Origin: Nitratifractor sp.
GTDB taxonomy: Bacteria > Campylobacterota > Campylobacteria > Campylobacterales > Sulfurovaceae
Direction of reading: 5' to 3'
NCBI GenBank assembly: GCA_015490055.1
Contig: WFYP01000188.1
Coordinates: 1-8,317, forward strand
Length of the DNA stretch: 8,317 nucleotides
Shown here: positions 1-6,153 of the stretch, piece by piece
Numbering within the stretch: position 1 is the first letter of the stretch
Layout of the letters: every line of letters starts with the position of its first letter
The notes under the pieces: generated by a model
The model's database searches: none
What the model was told of the DNA's origin: nothing
What the model saw: the letters and a program-made list of their open reading frames with translations, nothing else
Program-made: the position numbers and the translations under genes

Positions 1-338
1 AGCCCCAAACAATCGGCAGTTAGTATAGTTAGCATAACTCCTTTTTTGTTAGTTACCATACCATCTGCCTCTATATCGCTCACTAGCCAACCTTCAAAAT
101 TTTCATATTCACTAACATCAATAATTTTACTACTATGAATTTGCAAAAAAGAGATAAATTTAAAATTTTTTGGAAATTTTTTAGAAAATTCATCTCGGTT
201 TAATTTTATTTTTTCTAAGTTTTCACCTGTGTGAATAGCAAGTGAATAAGCGTAAGGGTTTTTTAAGTTTTTAGTGGTAGTTCCAGCAAATAACCCATTT
301 TCTTGGTTAAAAATTTTATATATGTTCCATTTTTTCAT
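1..338 (-). CDS. pgeF: PgeF/YfiH-family (laccase-domain) protein, 5' part, cut by the window edge
   Basis: Reading the minus strand from the ATG at 338 gives 112 codons with no stop before the left edge, so the C-terminal half is missing. The translation ends in ADGMVTNKKG followed by VMLTILTADC, the classic YfiH core, and has the earlier QIHS motif. H68 and C110 match two of the three metal ligands of this family; the third lies outside the window. Members are cytoplasmic and are described as polyphenol oxidase/purine nucleoside phosphorylase-like enzymes; E. coli YfiH (PgeF) is linked to peptidoglycan editing. An in-frame TAG lies two codons upstream of the ATG, so this is the only reasonable start. 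The ribosome-binding site is poor. The gene is divergent from rodA, 60 bp away. Family assignment is firm; which activity it has in this organism is not known from sequence. Confidence 0.88.
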   Translation of the reverse strand, partial: MKKWNIYKIFNQENGLFAGTTTKNLKNPYAYSLAIHTGENLEKIKLNRDEFSKKFPKNFKFISFLQIHSSKIIDVSEYENFEGWLVSDIEADGMVTNKKGVMLTILTADCLG

Positions 339-340
339 CG

Positions 341-356
341 TCTAAACTTTTTTAGA
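341..356. promoter_or_regulatory. Small inverted repeat between divergent pgeF and rodA
   Basis: TCTAAA (341-346) and TTTAGA (351-356) form a perfect 6-bp inverted repeat around CTTT. It lies just upstream of the pgeF start and immediately before the rodA -10 box, so it could be an operator serving both genes. In AT-rich DNA such a short palindrome can arise by chance. Confidence 0.25.
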
Positions 357-362
357 TATAAT
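357..362 (+). promoter_or_regulatory. Putative -10 box of the rodA promoter
   Basis: A perfect TATAAT lies 37 bp before the rodA start, with T-rich DNA just upstream and no recognisable -35. This suits the Campylobacterota housekeeping promoter, which relies on the -10 and AT periodicity. On the opposite strand, TATGAT (361-366) overlaps it and could serve pgeF, so the two promoters may share DNA. Confidence 0.5.
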
Positions 363-398
363 CATAACAAAATTATCGGTTTAAGGCAAATAAATTTA

Positions 399-1538
399 AT
401 GAATGCAGAAAAAATCATAGACTATTTTTATCAGATAACTAAACGCTTTAATTATATATTAATTCTGCAAATTGTCCCTATACTTATAATATCTTCAATG
501 CTCATTAAAGAGATGAACCCTCACCTATTTCATAAACAGATGGCTTATTATGCTGCTTCTGGTATTGTATTTTTAATAGCAGCTTATATACCATGGAAGC
601 ATCTACTTTGGCTTTTTGCACCACTTGCATATATTATAAATATAGGTTTACTTTTAGCCGTAGAAGTAGCTGGAAAAACAATTCTAGGGGCAAAACGATG
701 GCTTGTTCTTGGAGGTATGAGCCTTCAACCATCAGAGTTTATGAAATTAAGTGTTTTACTATTTTTGGCATTTATAATTGGCAAACGCCCACCAGATAAA
801 GAGAAGGGTTATGGTTTTTTAGACTTTTTATTGCTATCTATAATTATACTAATACCATCTATTCTTATTTTAAAAGAACCAGATTTAGGTACGACTCTAC
901 TTTTAGTATTAGCATCTTATGGTGCACTACTAATAGTGGGGATAAATTGGAAAGTTATAACAACTATTTTAGTTTTTTTAGCAGTCGTAGTACCGCTATC
1001 TTATAATTTTGTATTAAAACCTTACCAAAAAAAGAGAATTAACGACTTTTTAGGCAAGCCTAGTTACCAAGTGCAACAAGCCCTAATAGCAATAGGCTCT
1101 GGTGGAATAGAGGGTAAAAGTAAAGACGATGCAACTCAAACACAGTTAAAATTTTTACCAGTATCAACAACCGATTTTATCTTTGCATATTTAGGCGAAA
1201 GACACGGCTTTAAAGGTATGGTAATAATTATAGTTCTTTATATACTATTAATAATACACTTACTAATTATATCACATATATATAGCGACGATTACCACAT
1301 AGTTGTTATATCGAGTGGGCTTGCATTTCTATTTTTTGTATATATGGGTGTAAATATTTATATGGTTATAGGTTTAGCCCCTGTTGTTGGTGCTCCTCTG
1401 CCTATGTTTAGCCATGGTGGTACATCGTTTATAATTTTTGCATTTCTTTTTGGAATTTTAGAGAATTTAATCTCTTTTAAAGGTTACACACATTATAATT
1501 CCGACACCAAAATCGAGATGATTAAAAAAGAGTCTTGA
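399..1538 (+). CDS. rodA: RodA, SEDS-family peptidoglycan glycosyltransferase of the elongation complex
   Basis: A 379-residue, multi-pass inner-membrane protein of usual RodA length. It polymerises glycan strands from lipid II together with a class B PBP in the Rod (elongasome) complex. Visible signatures are GAKRW (97-101), QPSEF (110-114), KEPDLGT (159-165), IAIGSGG (230-236), the TTDFIFAYLGE stretch with D259 matching the catalytic Asp of SEDS proteins, and VVGAPLPMFSHGGTS near the end. The long GSGGIEGKS...QTQLKFLP region favours RodA over FtsW. The open frame extends back to an ATG at 303, but that would overlap pgeF and encode an unlikely leader. I chose the ATG at 399, giving the start MNAEKIIDYF; an AAGG at 383-386 is a weak, rather distant ribosome-binding site. 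A tRNA follows 16 bp after the stop and may be co-transcribed. Confidence 0.93.
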   Translation: MNAEKIIDYFYQITKRFNYILILQIVPILIISSMLIKEMNPHLFHKQMAYYAASGIVFLIAAYIPWKHLLWLFAPLAYIINIGLLLAVEVAGKTILGAKRWLVLGGMSLQPSEFMKLSVLLFLAFIIGKRPPDKEKGYGFLDFLLLSIIILIPSILILKEPDLGTTLLLVLASYGALLIVGINWKVITTILVFLAVVVPLSYNFVLKPYQKKRINDFLGKPSYQVQQALIAIGSGGIEGKSKDDATQTQLKFLPVSTTDFIFAYLGERHGFKGMVIIIVLYILLIIHLLIISHIYSDDYHIVVISSGLAFLFFVYMGVNIYMVIGLAPVVGAPLPMFSHGGTSFIIFAFLFGILENLISFKGYTHYNSDTKIEMIKKES

Positions 1539-1554
1539 TTTCTACATTTTAAGA

Positions 1555-1631
1555 GGGTCTTTAGCTCAGCTGGTTAGAGCTCTCGGCTCATAACCGAGCG
1601 GTCCGGGGTTCGAGTCCCCGAGGACCCACCA
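1555..1631 (+). tRNA. tRNA with anticodon CAT (tRNA-Ile2 or elongator tRNA-Met)
   Basis: A complete 77-nt cloverleaf: acceptor stem GGGTCTT (1555-1561) with AGGACCC (1621-1627, one G-T pair), discriminator A1628 and an encoded CCA (1629-1631). The anticodon stem CTCGG/CCGAG (1582-1586/1594-1598) encloses CTCATAA, with CAT at 1589-1591. The T stem is CGGGG/CCCCG with the TTCGAGT loop. The G1-C72 pair and the lack of three G-C pairs at the base of the anticodon stem rule out initiator tRNA. CAT is read by elongator Met, or by Ile2 after TilS converts C34 to lysidine. From memory, the TTTAGCTCAG/CGGCTCATAACCG layout is closer to tRNA-Ile2 of Firmicutes, so I lean slightly that way. No own promoter or terminator is evident; transcription from rodA is plausible. 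Confidence 0.95.
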
Positions 1632-1635
1632 CTTA

Positions 1636-1800
1636 AACCCGAACTATCCATTAGAACTAACAATCTTCAACAAATCATTTAGCTATGTGTATTCATAAAA
1701 AAACATCAATTAACCTTTGGGTAAACCTCAATTTTTTTATAAACACCCATAACTAAAGCATTTATCAAATATTTGCTAATTCTAATGAATAGTTCGGGTT
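1636..1800 (-). repeat. 165-bp near-perfect long hairpin element (MITE-like or structured RNA)
   Basis: The whole segment folds back on itself. Positions 1636-1663 pair with 1800-1773 (25 of 28 Watson-Crick), and pairing continues inward to 1704/1731, with one bulge (T1772) and a 26-nt apical loop (1705-1730). I count 69 paired positions: 55 Watson-Crick, ten C/A mismatches, four other mismatches. All ten C/A mismatches (left-arm positions 1648, 1657, 1660, 1668, 1669, 1671, 1683, 1691, 1694, 1704) become G-U wobbles if the minus strand is transcribed; on the plus strand they cannot pair. A TATAAT on the minus strand (1853-1858) could drive such an RNA. No coding potential is seen. No target-site duplication is clear: TA occurs at 1634-1635 and 1800-1801 but with a one-base asymmetry. 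Origin may be a non-autonomous mobile element or a regulatory RNA; the strand is given as minus because of the wobble pattern. Confidence 0.8.
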
Positions 1801-1852
1801 AGAAAACTTCCTAACATTTTACATCTATTAGTTTATTTTTAAAAGATAACAT

Positions 1853-1858
1853 ATTATA
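1853..1858 (-). promoter_or_regulatory. Possible -10 box reading into the hairpin element
   Basis: Read on the minus strand this is a perfect TATAAT; transcription would start near 1846 and run through the hairpin toward the antisense side of the tRNA. In DNA this AT-rich such a hexamer is weak evidence by itself, and the other strand of the same site (TATTAT, 1852-1857) could equally be a plus-strand -10. Confidence 0.25.
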
Positions 1859-1881
1859 CAAGATTACCAAACTAACTTCGA

Positions 1882-1887
1882 TATAAT
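1882..1887 (+). promoter_or_regulatory. Putative -10 box for the 5'-nucleotidase gene
   Basis: A perfect TATAAT lies 111 bp before the 5'-nucleotidase start, which would give a leader of roughly 105 nt. There is no clear -35, as is usual for this phylum. The leader would carry the 10-bp direct repeat at 1957-1980. Confidence 0.4.
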
Positions 1888-1956
1888 AGTTTTTAAATTC
1901 GAGAAAACAAGAATAATAATTATACAAAATGAGTTTAAACTTAGTCAATATTACAA

Positions 1957-1980
1957 TATGGTATCTTTTTTATGGTATCT
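1957..1980. repeat. Direct repeat TATGGTATCT x2 in the leader of the 5'-nucleotidase gene
   Basis: The 10-mer TATGGTATCT occurs at 1957-1966 and again at 1971-1980, separated by TTTT, a 14-bp period. It ends 18 bp before the start codon, just ahead of the ribosome-binding site. It could be a tandem protein-binding site or a local duplication. Confidence 0.5.
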
Positions 1981-1998
1981 AAATTAATAGGATAGAAA

Positions 1999-3000
1999 AT
2001 GGGACTTGATTTATCAGACACTTTAGTTATTGGAATTACAGCAACTGCATTATTTGATTTAAGTGAAGCAGATAAAGTTTTTAGAGAAAAGTTAAGTGAA
2101 GATAAAGATACTGCGATAAAAGAATATAGAAAATTTATGCTGGAGCGAGAAGATGAACCACTTCATGATGGAACTGGTATGCCATTAGTTAAAGCACTTT
2201 TAAATTTAAACAAATACAAAAAAGAGCAAGATAAAAGTATATTAGTTGAAGTTGTTGTAATGTCAAGAAATAGTCCTGAAACAGGAATTCAGGTTTTTAA
2301 TAATATTAGGAAAAAAAATTTACCAATAACAAGACACGCTTTTACAGGTGGTGAATCTGTCACTGACTATCTTGAAGCTTTTGATGTTGATTTATTTTTA
2401 ACAACAAATGTAAAAGATGCTCAAAAAGTAAGAGATGCAAATACTTGTGCTGTTGGTTTAGTAAAAGAGCCTCCAAGTGATATTGAAAAAATACCTGAAG
2501 GGCAAGTTAGAATAGCTTTTGATGGTGACGCTGTTATATTTGATGAAAAAAGTGAAATTGTATATAAATCAAAAGGTATTAAAAGTTTTTATGAAAATGA
2601 AGATTCTAAGCAAAACGAACCAATGGATGAAGGACCATATGAAAGTTTATTAAGGAAATTATCAAGACTACAAGATAGATTACCGTTTAGTGTTGAATAT
2701 TCTCCTGTTAGAATCGCAATAGTAACTGCTAGAAATGCACCTGCAGAAATGAGAGTTATAAAAACTTTAAGAGCTTGGGGAGTATATGTAGATGAAATAT
2801 TTTTTCTTGGTGGATTGGATAAATCCAAAATATTAAGAGCCTTTAAAGCTCATATATTTTTTGATGATCAAGATGTTCATTTAAATGAAACTTCTCATTA
2901 TATTCCTTCTAGTAAGGTTCCTTATAGCTCAAATTCAGTTTTAAATAAAGATTTCAAAATTTCAAAATCAACAGTTTTCAAAGAAATGAAAAAAGAGTAA
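1999..3000 (+). CDS. Cytosolic 5'-nucleotidase, cN-I family (HAD-like)
   Basis: A 333-residue soluble protein of the 5'-nucleotidase family related to animal cN-I (Pfam 5-nucleotidase), which removes the phosphate from nucleoside monophosphates, classically AMP. Family motifs are MSRNSPETG (88-96), FTGGES (115-120), AFDVDLFLTTN (127-137) and FDGDAVIF (174-181). HAD-type catalytic residues can be assigned: D175 and D177 in the DGD motif, T243 in VTAR, a Lys at 275 or 277, and D289/D290 in FFDDQD. The start has a good AGGA (1989-1992) six bases upstream. It stands alone, convergent with the SDR gene 47 bp downstream. Leucine CTA is used only once, whereas rodA uses it about a dozen times, hinting at a different history. 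Physiological substrate and reason for carriage are unknown; nucleotide salvage or nucleotide depletion are both possible. Confidence 0.88.
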   Translation: MGLDLSDTLVIGITATALFDLSEADKVFREKLSEDKDTAIKEYRKFMLEREDEPLHDGTGMPLVKALLNLNKYKKEQDKSILVEVVVMSRNSPETGIQVFNNIRKKNLPITRHAFTGGESVTDYLEAFDVDLFLTTNVKDAQKVRDANTCAVGLVKEPPSDIEKIPEGQVRIAFDGDAVIFDEKSEIVYKSKGIKSFYENEDSKQNEPMDEGPYESLLRKLSRLQDRLPFSVEYSPVRIAIVTARNAPAEMRVIKTLRAWGVYVDEIFFLGGLDKSKILRAFKAHIFFDDQDVHLNETSHYIPSSKVPYSSNSVLNKDFKISKSTVFKEMKKE

Positions 3001-3047
3001 TAAATTAGACCGACAATTAATTAATTTATTCATTCATCACAATTCAT

Positions 3048-3857
3048 TTATACCTTCAACAGCAACTTATCCAACCACGATGTACTTAGAACTCTTTTAG
3101 CATAACCTAAAATATAAGTAGCTTTAGTTATATAGTATCTAGGTTGTGGTTGTGGGGTTAGTATGATTTTGTGTACAACAGAGGCTACAGACTCGGCTGG
3201 TAGGGAGAATGGTACTCTTTTGGCTCTGCCCTCTTTTGAAGCTATGTACTTATCTTTAAAGGTAGCATTTTCTATATCTAAGTTATCTAGTGTTTTAATT
3301 GCATTTTTTCTAAAGTGACTCTCTACTGGTCCTGTGTTTAGTAGTACTGGGTAGATGCTTGTATCTTTAAGCTCTAATCTTAGGGTATCTGTAAGCCCTT
3401 CTATTGCGTATTTACTTGCGTTGTAGATTCCACGCATTGGCAGAGCTACTATTCCAAGCACTGAGCTGTGTTGGATTATCTTGCCATATCCCTGTTTTCG
3501 CATAACTTTAACTATTTGTCTTGTTGCTTCGTGTAAGCCGAATACATTTGTCTCGAACTGCTCTCGAACAAGTTTGGTTGGTACATCTTCTACTGCTCCC
3601 ATCTGTCCGTAGCCTGCGTTGTTGAACCATACATCTATTTTGCCATCTATCTCTAATACTTTATCTATTACTTGGCTAATTGTCTCTGGTTTTGTAACAT
3701 CTAAAAGCATAGCGTGCTTAAAGCCTAGCTCTTTTAGTTTCTCTACATCTTCGGCTTTTCTTGCTGTTGGGAACACTTTTACCATTCTATCTTTCAAATA
3801 TAGAGCACTCTCTAGCCCTATTCCTGTGCTACATCCTGTAATTACTATGTTTGTCAT
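3048..3857 (-). CDS. Short-chain dehydrogenase/reductase (SDR), classical type
   Basis: A 269-residue Rossmann-fold oxidoreductase. It shows the cofactor motif TGCSTGIG (7-14), NNAGYG (79-84), the structural/catalytic N104, S132 and the catalytic pair Y145/K149 in YNASK, so the full Asn-Ser-Tyr-Lys set is present. TAR after the second strand (R33) suggests NADP(H). The LNTGPVES segment (173-180) replaces the common PG motif. The open frame reaches back to 3959, but the start at 3857 has a clear AAGGA (minus strand; 3863-3867) and begins directly with the dinucleotide-binding strand, while the upstream extension runs through the palindromic repeat at 3941-3969. It follows bioV in the same direction after 150 bp, probably as a separate unit. 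The substrate cannot be deduced. Confidence 0.9.
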   Translation of the reverse strand: MTNIVITGCSTGIGLESALYLKDRMVKVFPTARKAEDVEKLKELGFKHAMLLDVTKPETISQVIDKVLEIDGKIDVWFNNAGYGQMGAVEDVPTKLVREQFETNVFGLHEATRQIVKVMRKQGYGKIIQHSSVLGIVALPMRGIYNASKYAIEGLTDTLRLELKDTSIYPVLLNTGPVESHFRKNAIKTLDNLDIENATFKDKYIASKEGRAKRVPFSLPAESVASVVHKIILTPQPQPRYYITKATYILGYAKRVLSTSWLDKLLLKV

Positions 3858-3940
3858 ATTTATCCTTTTTTCTATATTTTTAATTATTTTTGTAACTTCA
3901 ATTATTAAGTGCCAAATAAATTTTTTACTGCACTTTGAAC

Positions 3941-3969
3941 CGTAGATTCCCGTTTTCACGGGAATGACG
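3941..3969. repeat. dRS3-like dispersed palindromic repeat
   Basis: ATTCCCGTTTTCACGGGAAT (3946-3965) is a perfect 7-bp stem around a six-base loop, extended by CGT (3941-3943) with ACG (3967-3969). It fits exactly the ATTCCC-N8-GGGAAT form known as dRS3 in Neisseria, and its minus strand (CGTCATTCCCG...) resembles the REP-like repeat dispersed through many proteobacterial genomes. No T-run follows on either strand, so it is not a standard intrinsic terminator, though it sits between bioV and the SDR gene and could affect read-through. Confidence 0.7.
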
Positions 3970-4007
3970 AGTTTGTTAATTTTAGTTCAATAGAATTTTC
4001 AAGAAGT

Positions 4008-4526
4008 TTAATTACTACTTTGCAATATATGGTTTGCATCTTTTATGTAATAGACAGTAGCCACATCTTCAAAAAACTCTTTAGTTTTTTTTGCATCTAT
4101 TATTTTATCTTTCCCACCTAAGATTACCTCTATTGTTGTACCTCTACTTGCTATTGTTTGCAACTTCTCTTTGCTCCAACTGTAATATAAAAGCTCTTCT
4201 AACTGCTCTTTGTTTGTGCTGTTTAGATATGGTGTTAAATCTACATTTGAACCATTGGTTATATTTTGCAAAAAATTATTGGTATATGCCTGTTTATCTT
4301 TTGAATAAAACATTAACTGCATACGCTTATATTTGCTATCTTTATCATTAAAAAATGCAGGTGATAGCAGTATAAGTCTATCTACCCTACTTTTAGAATT
4401 TAAACAATGCTCTACTGCCTTAATTGCCCCATAGCTAAATCCTGCTATGCTAAAGTCGTTTTTCTCTAGCCAAAAATCAAAAAGTTCTTCTTCATTCTTT
4501 AGCCCAAAACCACTAAAAAAGAGCAT
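4008..4526 (-). CDS. bioV: BioV-type pimeloyl-ACP methyl ester esterase
   Basis: A 172-residue minimal alpha/beta hydrolase. The nucleophile elbow GFSYG (29-33) places S31, with D140 in GGKDKI and H166 in DANHIL completing the triad. The length and the N-terminal MLFFSGFG match BioV, the Helicobacter/Campylobacterota enzyme that hydrolyses pimeloyl-ACP methyl ester and ends pimelate synthesis for biotin; BioH and other isofunctional esterases are much longer. It acts in the cytosol on an acyl carrier protein substrate. Translation starts inside the end of the ftsH-like gene (14-bp overlap) after a strong AAAGGAGA, so it is expressed with that operon although no other biotin gene is visible. 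Assignment rests on motif and length recall; a generic small hydrolase is the alternative. Confidence 0.78.
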   Translation of the reverse strand: MLFFSGFGLKNEEELFDFWLEKNDFSIAGFSYGAIKAVEHCLNSKSRVDRLILLSPAFFNDKDSKYKRMQLMFYSKDKQAYTNNFLQNITNGSNVDLTPYLNSTNKEQLEELLYYSWSKEKLQTIASRGTTIEVILGGKDKIIDAKKTKEFFEDVATVYYIKDANHILQSSN

Positions 4527-6153
4527 CTATCTCCTTTGCTATTTCTTTTGGTTCTATCTGCTCGTTTTCTTGTAGTTTTTTTGCTATTTTTTCTATTGCT
4601 TGCTCTAAGCTTGCAATTGTGCCTTCCAACTCTTCTATAATGCTCTCTAATTTGCTATCTTGCTTATTGGAATCTATTAGCGAATAGTTTGTGTTTGCCT
4701 CTTTTATTAACTCTTTGGCTTTTGCTCTATCTTTTACACCTTGGCTAAATATGTCGTTATATATTTGTTTTAAATATACAGAACCGCCTAACTCTACTTT
4801 TGCTAAATTTAGTATAGACTCTTTAGATGTAAGCAGACTGTCTTTATTAATATTTATTGATATTAAAAGCCCTACTCTATCTACCTTAAAGCCTAACCAG
4901 TGGGCAACTACAGCTTTTGTAGCTTGGTATATTGCTTGGATTTCTCGCTCTTTGCTACTAAGCATTGGTATCGGTTTTTTGCCAAAGATTACTCTATCTT
5001 TTACACTTAGAATATCTTCTAAATCTATACTATTTTTATGTAGTTTTATAGCATTTAGTGCGGCTTCGTTTATTAGTGTCTCTAGTGCAGCGGGGCTAAA
5101 ACCTGCTGTTAGTTTTGCTACTTCGGCTACTACAAAGTTATGCTTTTTATCTTGCAGATATAGCTTTAAAATCTGCTCTCGCTCTTTTATGTTTGGTAGT
5201 TCTATAAATACTCTTCTATCAAATCTACCAGGTCTTAAAAGTGCACTATCTAGCACATCTATCCTATTGGTTGCACCAATTACAACTACGCCAGCATTTG
5301 AGCTAAAGCCATCCATCTCTACTAGCAGTTGGTTTAGTGTTGCTTCTCGCTCGTCGCTACCCAAACTGCCCCTATTTTTACCTACCGAGTCTATCTCGTC
5401 TATAAATATTATACTTGGTGCCATCTCTTTAGCTTTGTTAAACAGCTCTTTTACCCTTTTTGCACCCATTCCAGCGTAAATATGCACAAAGTTAGCCCCA
5501 CTATGGTAGAAAAATGGAACATTTGCCTCTGCAGATATAGCTTTAGCAATTAGTGTCTTACCAACCCCTGGAGGTCCAACCAAAAGCAAGCCTTTGGGCA
5601 TACGGATATTTAACTTTTTATACTTTAGAGGGCTTTTTAAAAAGCTTATAATCTCTTCTAAATCCTCTTTTACGCTGCTAATTCCTGCAACATCTTTAAA
5701 GCTTATATCTTGGTTGTATTCAGGAGTGATGTTATTTTCTAAAAGCTCACTATTTTGCTCTCTAACAGCCCCAATAGCTTGCGAACTATTGCCATTTCTT
5801 CTAAGAATTACAAGTAGTGCTATTAGAATAGAAAGTAAAAGTAGTACAGCAATATAAAGAAGCGAGCTACTACTTTTACTATAAACCTCTACAGGATATT
5901 TAGAGTATATTTTGGCTCTATTTACGCCACTAAGTGCAGTTTTAAACTTGCCTTTACTGTTTTTTAAATATATATATCTATCTTGTATATAAATTTTACT
6001 CTGCTTGTTATCTTCTAATATTTTATTAAACTCATTAGCACTAACCAAGTTTACGCCCATACTCTTTATGATTATAGTTATAAGAATAGCTAGAACTATT
6101 AAAGCCGAAACAATAATAATGGGTTTTGCTTTTTTATCTTTAATAAATTGCAT
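4513..6153 (-). CDS. FtsH-like membrane AAA+ ATPase lacking the zinc-protease motif
   Basis: 546 residues. Two membrane helices (about 11-29 and 98-117) flank a short periplasmic domain. The AAA+ domain is intact: Walker A GPPGVGKT (193-200), Walker B SIIFIDEID (247-255), sensor-1 ATNR (294-297), arginine-finger region RPGRFDRR (307-314) and the GFSPAALETLINEA sensor-2 helix. The pore loop reads YAGMGA where FtsH has FVGVGA. In the C-terminal domain, the place of HEAGH is occupied by QATKA (410-414, in YQATKAVVAHWLG), removing both zinc His and the catalytic Glu; the aspartate ligand may survive as D475. The tail (500-546) is coiled-coil-like. It should therefore unfold or dislocate membrane proteins without cutting them, or partner an active FtsH. 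It starts 14 bp inside mtaB and overlaps bioV by 14 bp. The frame is clean, so it is not a decaying gene. Confidence 0.9.
   Translation of the reverse strand: MQFIKDKKAKPIIIVSALIVLAILITIIIKSMGVNLVSANEFNKILEDNKQSKIYIQDRYIYLKNSKGKFKTALSGVNRAKIYSKYPVEVYSKSSSSLLYIAVLLLLSILIALLVILRRNGNSSQAIGAVREQNSELLENNITPEYNQDISFKDVAGISSVKEDLEEIISFLKSPLKYKKLNIRMPKGLLLVGPPGVGKTLIAKAISAEANVPFFYHSGANFVHIYAGMGAKRVKELFNKAKEMAPSIIFIDEIDSVGKNRGSLGSDEREATLNQLLVEMDGFSSNAGVVVIGATNRIDVLDSALLRPGRFDRRVFIELPNIKEREQILKLYLQDKKHNFVVAEVAKLTAGFSPAALETLINEAALNAIKLHKNSIDLEDILSVKDRVIFGKKPIPMLSSKEREIQAIYQATKAVVAHWLGFKVDRVGLLISININKDSLLTSKESILNLAKVELGGSVYLKQIYNDIFSQGVKDRAKAKELIKEANTNYSLIDSNKQDSKLESIIEELEGTIASLEQAIEKIAKKLQENEQIEPKEIAKEIDALF

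Noticed and set aside
303..398. Longer rodA start at 303
   Set aside because: It would overlap the pgeF start on the other strand, lacks a ribosome-binding site, and adds an unconserved leader before the RodA N-terminus.
1636..1800. Hairpin as an integron attC site
   Set aside because: GTTAGAA at the right end resembles GTTRRRY only partly, the left end lacks a matching RYYYAAC, the length exceeds usual attC, and no integrase or cassette array is seen.
1929..1982. 17-codon leader ORF before the 5'-nucleotidase
   Set aside because: There is no ribosome-binding site and no attenuator-like structure, so nothing supports translation.
3004..3017. ATTAGA..ACAAT resembling 1650-1664, as a possible island boundary repeat
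   Set aside because: The similarity is about 11 bases split by a gap in AT-rich DNA, well within chance; no tRNA 3' end is duplicated there.
3899..3918. Sigma-54-like TTGGCAC box upstream of the SDR gene (minus strand)
   Set aside because: The spacing to the downstream half is wrong and it lacks the required GC, so it does not fit the -24/-12 consensus.
3858..3959. N-terminal extension of the SDR gene to 3959
   Set aside because: The extension runs through the palindromic repeat, and the start at 3857 has its own AAGGA and begins directly with the Rossmann strand.
3941..3969. Palindrome as an intrinsic terminator for bioV
   Set aside because: Neither strand has a T-run directly after the stem; it fits a dispersed repeat better.
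4691..5479. 262-codon plus-strand open frame opposite the ftsH-like gene
   Set aside because: It lies entirely antisense to a gene with unmistakable AAA+ motifs, and its serine/leucine-rich translation is typical of a shadow frame.
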